19,995 nucleotides of DNA, from contig JBLHKS010000132.1 in NCBI GenBank assembly GCA_047620505.1, positions 1-19,995 on the forward strand, written 5' to 3'. Below are positions 14,546 to 19,995 of the stretch, piece by piece (the stretch's first letter is position 1; every line of letters starts with the position of its first letter). The translations under genes were made by a program, and so were the position numbers. The stretch is from JBLHKS01 sp047620505 (lineage in GTDB: Bacteria > Verrucomicrobiota > Verrucomicrobiia > Verrucomicrobiales > DEV007). The notes under the pieces were generated by a model that worked only from the letters and a program-made list of their open reading frames with translations, ran no database searches and was not told the origin of the DNA.

Positions 14546-16044
14546 TCCGTTTTCATGCCGCCTTCCAGCTCATTCTTCAAGACGGTGATCAAATAGTTCA
14601 TCTTATTGGGAATAAATTTCCACCGCTTGCCGGACGGGTTTCCGGGGTAAAACTGAAACGCACCTCGATAATAAGAAAGCGTGTCCCACTTCGTTTTCAG
14701 CTTCTTCACAATCGCAGCTCCGTTGTAGAGCTGGATGATCGAGGCCTCCTCAAACGTCAGCTGCGTCTTGCATCCAGGTGGCGTGAGATGCGATGGCGGA
14801 AGCTCGTACTGATCCGGGTAGGTCCGCTTGAGCGCTTCGAGATATTTCGCGGTATCGCGCTCCGCGGTTTGAAATTCCTTGATCCCGGCTTGGACGTTTG
14901 AGCGCCAATCCCAGGCCTCCATCGTCGAAACTTCTTCACCACGCGCTGAGTCGATCTGGAAAAGTCCCCAAGCATCGGGGGCTCCGAAATTCGGCTGATT
15001 CACGACTCTTCCCAAGGTGTTGAACTGGTTAAAAACCTGCCGGCCTTGTCGACTTTCATGCTGGGAAACCGCTTCGGCGAACCAATATTTCCCGCGCTCT
15101 TGTCGAATGATCTTGAGCGCGGCCGAGTCACTCGGATTCTTGCTTCGGATCCCGAACGCTCGCTCGCCTTCGTGAATTTTCTTGCCGTCCGCGTCGGTAA
15201 CGCGATACCTGAGTTGACCGTCTCCGCCGAAGAATTCCTTGCCGAATTCCCCATGCAAATCCCAGGCCTTGTCGCCCGGAACCTCGCGCCAGTCCTCATC
15301 GCCAGACGGAAAACGGCGGTCGTCCAAACCCTTTCGACGGATGTAAGCGTTCTCAAATTGCCAGCTGACCGTCGTGTCCTCCGGCAAACCCAGAATCTTC
15401 GCGCTAAGCCTCGGCATGAGCTGAGTCACCGTGGTTTCGTCCTCGATGTGCGTGATCCAGGCCGTGTCCTCGTTGTCGATCTCGATATCGTCGTCTTCAT
15501 CAGAGGGATCGCGCAGATCGAGGACTCGCAGCGCCGAACACCGCACTTCCAGCGGCGCTGTCTGAGCAAGCTCGGCTTGAGACGAATCGACCTCAGCAAT
15601 GAACTCGATTGGATCGTCTGAAGCGCGTTTGAACGTGAGTTTGACTCCAAGCTTCCGGGCCTCCGCCTTCAAACCGAGGTAGGACGCGGTGTACCATTTG
15701 TTCGTGCTCACGATCATCCACTGCTCGCTACCGGGCCGCTTCAAGCGCACCGTTACCGGGCTTGCTGAGATCAATTTTTCGCCGTCCAACTTTGCCGTGA
15801 TCACCCTGACTTTGATCCCGCTCCAAGTCCGCGAACTCACCGGATGAGCGATGACTTCGAGCTCCGCTTCGGCCGAGTCCCCTTCGAAGAGCAGCGTCTC
15901 GGGAGCGTCGACTTGCAGGCTTGCGCTGAGGCTAAAATCGTCCTGCGCCCAGCAGCTGCTGACGACGGAAATCGCCGCCAAAGCGAAGCAGGGCGATTTC
16001 CATCCGAAAAATGGGGGAGACGATGGGAGCACTACAGTTTTCAT
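14542..16044 (-). CDS. exported protein with a lytic-transglycosylase-like C-terminal domain
   Basis: This 500-residue protein begins with a hydrophobic export signal ending SVVSSCWAQ; Cys31 could be a lipobox Cys or lie just before a signal peptidase I site after CWA. Residues about 40-300 form a beta-rich, acidic region with no recognised family (an Asp/Glu run at 182-191). From about 308 to 460 it looks like the lysozyme fold of soluble lytic transglycosylases: Glu330 in AVSQHES as candidate catalytic acid, then PDAWGLFQID (356-365), the G-L-x-Q-I motif, and later QLYNGA (438-443). Such enzymes cleave peptidoglycan. The tail KNELEGGMKTE is coupled to the next gene by ATGA. The domain call is moderate; enzyme activity is untested. 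Confidence 0.72.
   Translation of the reverse strand: MKTVVLPSSPPFFGWKSPCFALAAISVVSSCWAQDDFSLSASLQVDAPETLLFEGDSAEAELEVIAHPVSSRTWSGIKVRVITAKLDGEKLISASPVTVRLKRPGSEQWMIVSTNKWYTASYLGLKAEARKLGVKLTFKRASDDPIEFIAEVDSSQAELAQTAPLEVRCSALRVLDLRDPSDEDDDIEIDNEDTAWITHIEDETTVTQLMPRLSAKILGLPEDTTVSWQFENAYIRRKGLDDRRFPSGDEDWREVPGDKAWDLHGEFGKEFFGGDGQLRYRVTDADGKKIHEGERAFGIRSKNPSDSAALKIIRQERGKYWFAEAVSQHESRQGRQVFNQFNTLGRVVNQPNFGAPDAWGLFQIDSARGEEVSTMEAWDWRSNVQAGIKEFQTAERDTAKYLEALKRTYPDQYELPPSHLTPPGCKTQLTFEEASIIQLYNGAAIVKKLKTKWDTLSYYRGAFQFYPGNPSGKRWKFIPNKMNYLITVLKNELEGGMKTE
15951..15960. repeat. AGCAGCTGCT palindrome, copy 13
   Basis: Exact copy in the signal-peptide codons of the lysozyme-fold protein (minus strand), read as Ser-Ser-Cys (29-31), the third codon phase; 12-bp form present. 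Confidence 0.9.
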
Positions 16045-16102
16045 CCCGGTCTGAATTTGACACAGATTGAACTTGTCTACGTAGTCAGTTTCAACGGCGA
16101 GA

Positions 16103-17626
16103 TCAAGGCCGAAGTGTTCGCGGGCCGCTGAGTCTACTGCAGGCGAGTCGAATTAACCGAATCAAGATAGGCAACGCGAGAATCCCCGCCATGATCGCTA
16201 TTCCTGTTAGATAAGAATCCTTCGCGGGTTGGAAGAACCAACCAACGAGCGTTAAATCGCAAAGATAATGAGCGATAAGAACTGAAAGAAAGCCAAATCG
16301 GAAAAAGGCAATTCCCCAGACACAGCCCATCGCAACGCAGGCAACTAGCTTGAAAATCAGCGGCTCCTGGGGAGGAAGAAAGGAAAGGCCCGCATGCGCG
16401 GCTGCATAGAATATAGAAGGTATAAGTATTGCGATCCATTTACGCTTAGTGAGACGTAGAATCAAAAGCGCACCACAAAGTCGATATAGGCCTTCTTCGA
16501 GAACAGCGATTAGCGTAAAATACAAGCTGCCAGCGACAGCGGGTTGACGCGATTGTAGCATTTGGAGAAAGAAATCCGTCGGCTGAAGCAGAAGCGTCAT
16601 TGGAGCTGCGAGTTCGAGCACAACGAGGGTCAACGCGAATACTCCGAGACTCCACGGAAGAAGAAGCGCGCCAGTCAGCAGCTGCTGGCCGTAAACGACG
16701 GGCGAAAGGCGGCCTTGAAACGCGTTGATGAAACTGGCAGTTCCTGCGCCGCCTTGGATCTGAACATCGAGCGAGCGGCCGTAACCGAGCAATCCAAGCG
16801 CAAGAAACGGAAAGAGGGCGTGGATCGGAATCTCAATCAAATAAGGGAAGCCGACCCGACCCTGGAAGGATAAAATTGCGGCCGCTCCAACGAACAAACT
16901 AATCAACATCAACGTCGTGACGGGTGCCTCCGGCTCTGATTTGAGACGGACGAGAAATCCGGCAAAGCAAGCTAAGCAGAATCCTAGCAGAACGACATAG
17001 GCGACTCCGCTGATGACATGGCCGTACTTACTAAATGAAGGCGGCGGTGCGCTGCCAACGGTGCGGCGATAATCAAAGAAGAGCCTAGTCAGGCGTTCGC
17101 CCGAGTATCGAAATCGGATGTGCTCGCTCAGGTTCGAATACTCCGACTGCCGGAAGAGAATTTCACGTCCTTCCATCTCAAACTCGACGTCAGGCCGGTG
17201 CTCCAGGAACTTGGCGACGAACTCTCGAATCGCGATTCCGACCTCCTCGCGCGCGATCGTTTCTCCTTGGCTACCCGGAATCAATAGGCCTGAAACTCGG
17301 CCTTTCGGATCAAAACGGATCAGCGAGCCATCGCTCAATTTCACAGTCGTAAAAACGAATCGTCCGTCCGCAATTAACCGGTTCACGACGCCGTTTCCCA
17401 ACGCGCGCCTCCTTTCCGAATCATCAAATTTCTGGAAACGATGGATCGATTCGATCTCCCAGACCTCGTGAATGCCAAGATGATTCCGAATCTCTTCGAC
17501 CGCCTCTTCGTAGTCGAAATCCGATGGCCCCCAATCGATCAGCGGCAGCGCTCGCGGCAGTTGCCAGAACAGAAATACGGTAAAAACCGCCGCACCAGCA
17601 AGAAGGACGAGGTACGAACGCGACAT
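16103..17626 (-). CDS. CPBP-family intramembrane metalloprotease
   Basis: The 507-residue protein has an N-terminal membrane anchor (about 3-22), a soluble region of roughly 170 residues (about 30-200), then some eight hydrophobic segments. The C-terminal part carries the CPBP (Abi/Rce1-like) motifs: EEGLYR with Glu377, Glu378 and Arg382; FYAAAH with His411; and HYLCD with His453 and Asp457. These proteases cleave inside membranes and include bacteriocin-immunity proteins. The large N-terminal extracytoplasmic region is unusual for a typical 200-300-residue family member. An upstream in-frame start would run into hisS; ATG 17626 places a membrane anchor at the N-terminus and lies 19 bp after the hisS stop, so co-transcription with hisS is likely. 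Substrate unknown. Confidence 0.85.
   Translation of the reverse strand: MSRSYLVLLAGAAVFTVFLFWQLPRALPLIDWGPSDFDYEEAVEEIRNHLGIHEVWEIESIHRFQKFDDSERRRALGNGVVNRLIADGRFVFTTVKLSDGSLIRFDPKGRVSGLLIPGSQGETIAREEVGIAIREFVAKFLEHRPDVEFEMEGREILFRQSEYSNLSEHIRFRYSGERLTRLFFDYRRTVGSAPPPSFSKYGHVISGVAYVVLLGFCLACFAGFLVRLKSEPEAPVTTLMLISLFVGAAAILSFQGRVGFPYLIEIPIHALFPFLALGLLGYGRSLDVQIQGGAGTASFINAFQGRLSPVVYGQQLLTGALLLPWSLGVFALTLVVLELAAPMTLLLQPTDFFLQMLQSRQPAVAGSLYFTLIAVLEEGLYRLCGALLILRLTKRKWIAILIPSIFYAAAHAGLSFLPPQEPLIFKLVACVAMGCVWGIAFFRFGFLSVLIAHYLCDLTLVGWFFQPAKDSYLTGIAIMAGILALPILIRLIRLACSRLSGPRTLRP
16677..16686. repeat. AGCAGCTGCT palindrome, copy 14
   Basis: Exact copy in the CPBP protease gene (minus strand), read as Gln-Gln-Leu-Leu at the edge of a membrane segment; 12-bp form present. 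Confidence 0.9.
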
Positions 17627-17645
17627 CGGGAGCGACAGAATTTCG

Positions 17646-18896
17646 TTAGCCGAATTGCGCCAGCAGCTGCTCAGCCGAGATCTCGATCTCAGTGCGATCG
17701 GCAAGCGTCTTAACTTTGATCATCGGAAACGCTGATCCGTAGATCACGGCCTTCGCGGCTCCAGATTGTTCGGCGGCTTGAAACTGCTTTCCAACCTTCG
17801 TGGCGGTCAGAGCGTAGTCGACTCGCAAGCCGCTGTCTCGAAGCTGCTGCACACCCTTGAGCGCCTCATCGCGTTGGTCTTCCTCCGCGACGACGACGAA
17901 AACATCAATCGCACTCTGCTCGGCCAACCAAACATCACGCTTCGCCTTTGCGTCCGGAGTTTCAGCGATCAAATCGCCAATCACGACGTCGCCAATCGCA
18001 AACCCGGCCGCCGCCAGATCCGAGCCGCCGATCAGCTTCACAAGATCGTCGTAACGGCCGCCACCCGCTACAGCGCGCATGCCTTGGCCAATGTCGAAAA
18101 CCTCAAAAACCGTGCTCGTATAATAAGCCAAGCCACGAACGATACCCAGATCCCAACGAAGAAACCCGTCCAGTCCGCGAGCCGCCAAATTCTTACGAAT
18201 CGTCGGCATCCGCTCTGAAACCTCCTCCCCGCTTGCCATGAACTCTTTCACCTGATCCCAGCTGCTGCCGAGCGCCTTCAGCTGCTCGTCCGTCTTCGCC
18301 ATTTTGTCCGGCTTCTCCGGCTCAAGCTTATCGATGATCCGCAAAAACTCACTGGTTCGATCGATCCCTTGAGCCTCAAGCCAGCTCATCCATGCGCTGC
18401 GGTCGCTGATGCGGATCACAAAATCGCTCTCGCTGAACCCGAGTTCCCGCATGATATCGATCGACACAGCGATCAACTCTGCATCGACCTCTGGAGAAGT
18501 GTCGCCCAACGCATCGCAGTTGAATTGGTAAAACTCGCGCAAACGTCCCCGTTGCTGGCGCTCAAAACGAAAAAATGGCCCAATACTGAACCACCGCATC
18601 GGCTTTCGATATTCCCGATGCTTCCCAGCCGCCATCCGCGCCAGAGTCGGCGTCAGCTCCGGCCGCATCGAGACCTCGCGATCACCCCGATCAACAAAGT
18701 GAAAAAGTTGATCGGTAATTTCATCCCCCGACTTCTTTCGATAAAGGTCGGTCGGCTCAAGAATTGGCCCCTCCCATTCGCTGAAGCGATACCGCGCCAC
18801 GACGCGTCGCCATGTCTCAAAGAGATAATTCCGAAGCGCACAGTCTTCCGGATAAAAGTCTCGAAACCCTGGCAGGTTCTGATTTTTCTGGCCCAT
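17646..18896 (-). CDS. hisS: histidyl-tRNA synthetase
   Basis: This 416-residue class II synthetase charges tRNA-His. LPGFRDFYPED (8-18) is the usual N-terminus. Motif 2 lies at about 109-124 (FRFERQQRGRLREFYQ), the histidine-binding block reads RGLAYYTSTVFE (254-265), and motif 3 is GGGRYDDL (278-285) with GFAIGD after it. The anticodon-binding domain covers about 328-416. Most bacterial enzymes have RGLDYYTGTVFE; the Asp-to-Ala and Gly-to-Ser changes resemble the archaeal/eukaryotic-like subgroup. The gene diverges from tRNA-Tyr. TACACT at 18914-18919 (on the minus strand) could be a -10 box, 17 bases upstream of the ATG. Confidence 0.96.
   Translation of the reverse strand: MGQKNQNLPGFRDFYPEDCALRNYLFETWRRVVARYRFSEWEGPILEPTDLYRKKSGDEITDQLFHFVDRGDREVSMRPELTPTLARMAAGKHREYRKPMRWFSIGPFFRFERQQRGRLREFYQFNCDALGDTSPEVDAELIAVSIDIMRELGFSESDFVIRISDRSAWMSWLEAQGIDRTSEFLRIIDKLEPEKPDKMAKTDEQLKALGSSWDQVKEFMASGEEVSERMPTIRKNLAARGLDGFLRWDLGIVRGLAYYTSTVFEVFDIGQGMRAVAGGGRYDDLVKLIGGSDLAAAGFAIGDVVIGDLIAETPDAKAKRDVWLAEQSAIDVFVVVAEEDQRDEALKGVQQLRDSGLRVDYALTATKVGKQFQAAEQSGAAKAVIYGSAFPMIKVKTLADRTEIEISAEQLLAQFG
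17662..17671. repeat. AGCAGCTGCT palindrome, copy 15
   Basis: Exact copy near the 3' end of hisS (minus strand), read as Glu-Gln-Leu-Leu. It is the last exact copy; none follows to 19995. Confidence 0.9.
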
Positions 18897-19057
18897 GATC
18901 GAAGACCGCAGAAAGTGTACGGAGCCCGTCTGAATTCAAATTGAATTCTCGAGCTTGCTCAGCCTCGTTCGGGCGAGGAATGCAAAAAGCGCTTGCATCG
19001 CCCGCCGCCCCCGATTAATTGCGCGCCCGTCGAAAGACGGCCCTGTTTTTTTAATTA
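18897..19057. other. intergenic region between hisS and tRNA-Tyr
   Basis: This 161-bp spacer should hold divergent promoters. On the plus strand TTGCAT and TAATTG are 17 bp apart near 18994-19022 and could drive the tRNA. Several small hairpins occur: CCTCG-ttcggg-CGAGG near 18964-18979, ATGCAA...TTGCAT near 18979-18999, and the GAAA-loop stem at 19027-19040. No open frame of note. Confidence 0.4.
19027..19052 (+). terminator. CCGTC-GAAA-GACGG hairpin with T-run, just before tRNA-Tyr
   Basis: A perfect 5-bp stem closed by a stable GAAA tetraloop (19027-19040) is followed by CCCTG and seven T. It looks like an intrinsic terminator, yet it lies 5 bp before the tRNA on the same strand and no plus-strand gene precedes it within the window. 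It may end a short leader or small RNA. Confidence 0.4.
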
Positions 19058-19139
19058 GGGTAGGTACCGAAGCGGTCAAACGGGGCAGACTGTAAATCTG
19101 CTGGCTATGCCTTCAGAGGTTCGAATCCTCTCCTGCCCA
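19058..19139 (+). tRNA. tRNA-Tyr (anticodon GTA)
   Basis: The acceptor stem GGGTAGG (19058-19064) pairs with CCTGCCC (19132-19138) through one T-G wobble, with discriminator A at 19139. The anticodon arm GCAGA-CTGTAAA-TCTGC places GTA at 19092-19094. The extra stem-loop of a long variable arm is present (CTGGCTATGCCTTCAG region), as expected for bacterial tRNA-Tyr, and the T-arm AGAGG-TTCGAAT-CCTCT is perfect. CCA is not encoded. Total 82 nt. Confidence 0.93.
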
Positions 19140-19159
19140 CTCCCTTCATTCTGAGGGAG
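19140..19159 (+). terminator. weak hairpin directly after tRNA-Tyr
   Basis: CTCCCT (19140-19145) can pair with AGGGAG (19154-19159) across an eight-base loop, immediately after the tRNA. There is no T-run, so it may aid 3'-end formation or simply be fortuitous. Confidence 0.3.
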
Positions 19160-19305
19160 TTACGCGATTCACGCTTAGCGGGGCAATTAGTCTCCGGCAA
19201 GTGATTTGCACTGGATTTGCATTTTTGAGGCTCATCCATTAAGCGCGAACCGGCCGATCTTCAGCAGCGAGATCTTGAGTATTGAGGACAAGGCCAACTC
19301 ATAAA

Positions 19306-19926
19306 CTACTCAAATTTTTCCAGATGGCCGGGTCTGTTTAAGTCTGATGGTGGCAGTGCCTCGAAGTCCAATACCTCATCTCCGGTCTGCGGATCCCCAA
19401 CTGTCGTCCTGACAAGTTTTTCATGCGCTGCAAGCCGGTAATCTTCATCAGACCCAAATTCTTTACGAAGCTCTTCGCAGACCGCCTCCATTGTCTTTGA
19501 GATGCGGTAGTAACATCGCCGGGCGTCATCGACACCTCGGGCTTGGGCAGAACGAAGAATCGCCGTCAAATCCTGCTGCCAGATTCTGAAGCTAACATCA
19601 AAGTCGGCCTCCACCCACTCCTGCTTCTCGCCTGCTTGCGCTGCATCGAAGTGCCTCCGTTCGAACTCAATGATCTTTCGACCTGGGCGGGTCTCAGCTG
19701 CCGGGATTGGCCTTTTCGGTTCCCCGGCCAAAAGCCAAATCATCGATACGCCGGTTTTCTTTGAGATCCTTGCTGCGAGCTTCTCGCTCAACTTCAATCT
19801 GCCAAGCTCGATTGACTGAACCGTCGCAACCGAGCAATCCGCGATTGCGGCGAGTTCCTTTTGGGCAAGGTCGAGTTCTTGTCGCAGTAAAGCCAGTGAG
19901 TGTCGCATCGAAGAAGGGCGGGGCAT
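19306..19926 (-). CDS. XRE-type helix-turn-helix regulator
   Basis: The 206-residue protein has a clear Cro/C1-type HTH over about residues 10-60: LALLRQELDLAQKELA, then CSVATVQSIELGRLKLSEKL and ISKKTGVSMIWLLAGEP. The following 140 residues, rich in charged amino acids, are not recognised and may handle dimerisation or ligand binding. ATG 19926 is used; ATG 19908 (MRHSLALL) is also plausible. An inverted repeat lies over its likely promoter, so autoregulation is probable. Its position beside a tRNA gene and the lack of the AGCAGCTGCT palindrome are compatible with an acquired gene, but no att repeat or integrase is seen. Target genes are unknown. Confidence 0.82.
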   Translation of the reverse strand: MPRPSSMRHSLALLRQELDLAQKELAAIADCSVATVQSIELGRLKLSEKLAARISKKTGVSMIWLLAGEPKRPIPAAETRPGRKIIEFERRHFDAAQAGEKQEWVEADFDVSFRIWQQDLTAILRSAQARGVDDARRCYYRISKTMEAVCEELRKEFGSDEDYRLAAHEKLVRTTVGDPQTGDEVLDFEALPPSDLNRPGHLEKFE

Positions 19927-19929
19927 GAT

Positions 19930-19967
19930 TTTATAGTATCCGCATACGTTTTAAGGATACAAGAAAA
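19930..19967 (-). promoter_or_regulatory. promoter and candidate operator of the XRE regulator
   Basis: GTATCC (19936-19941) and GGATAC (19955-19960) form a perfect 6-bp inverted repeat separated by 13 bases. Read on the minus strand, one half overlaps the -10-like TACTAT, six bases from the ATG at 19926, and the other lies near a weak -35 (TTGTAT). This is the layout expected for an autorepressed Cro/C1-type regulator. Confidence 0.5.
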
Positions 19968-19995
19968 AACTTGAGACAACACTTCAGGGGGTTTA

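Noticed and set aside
17626..17704. Longer N-terminus of the CPBP protease starting at 17704
   Set aside because: It would overlap the 3' end of hisS by 59 bp and place an Arg/Ser-rich tail before the membrane anchor; ATG 17626 is the better start.
19058..19926. Genomic island integrated at tRNA-Tyr
   Set aside because: No integrase and no repeat of the tRNA 3' end is visible; one regulator gene is not enough evidence.

Overview
The window looks like chromosomal DNA of a moderately GC-rich bacterium, most probably from the Planctomycetes-Verrucomicrobia-Chlamydiae group, with Verrucomicrobiota my best guess. This is inference from four things: mostly weak Shine-Dalgarno sites and at least two start codons that abut a -10-like box; a CdsA whose signature reads PGIGG...DLID instead of PGHGG...DRID; secreted ceramidase-like, PIG-L and esterase-like enzymes; and a composite palindromic intergenic repeat. 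No 16S rRNA or other decisive marker is present.

Layout. Bases 1-3493 (+): the tail of an unidentified gene, a membrane-anchored C39-like peptidase and an Lhr-core-type helicase. Bases 3490-4707 (-): a low-molecular-weight phosphatase, a small partner protein and an HNH nuclease gene with an apparent one-base frameshift. Bases 4841-7641 (+): cdsA and dxr, translationally coupled, then an unknown lipoprotein. Bases 7821-8681 (+): a histidine-rich secreted protein and a 42-residue histidine-rich lipoprotein, each followed by a terminator-like hairpin of similar sequence. Bases 8793-11007 (+): argG and a secreted alpha/beta hydrolase. Bases 11008-11592: no gene; the space between two converging genes holds a nested palindrome of about 516 bp. 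Bases 11593-17626 (-): ceramidase-like protein, PIG-L deacetylase, a membrane-tethered protein with a calcium-loop motif, a lysozyme-fold protein and a CPBP membrane protease, followed upstream by hisS (17646-18896). Bases 19058-19139 (+): tRNA-Tyr. Bases 19306-19926 (-): an XRE-type regulator with a possible operator over its promoter.

The most striking feature is not a gene. The 10-bp palindrome AGCAGCTGCT (often CAGCAGCTGCTG) occurs 15 times exactly in about 17 kb, where roughly 0.02 copies would be expected by chance. All 15 lie inside coding sequences, about once per gene, in all three codon phases and in genes on both strands. It encodes QQLL/EQLL, AAA or SSC depending on phase, so the signal appears to be at the DNA level. 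It resembles in style the highly iterated palindrome HIP1 of cyanobacteria, but the sequence is different and I do not know its function.

The metabolic genes are housekeeping (phospholipid CDP-diacylglycerol synthesis, MEP isoprenoid pathway, arginine synthesis, histidyl-tRNA synthesis). The minus-strand block is rich in exported or membrane proteins. No CRISPR array, insertion sequence transposase or rRNA is visible.
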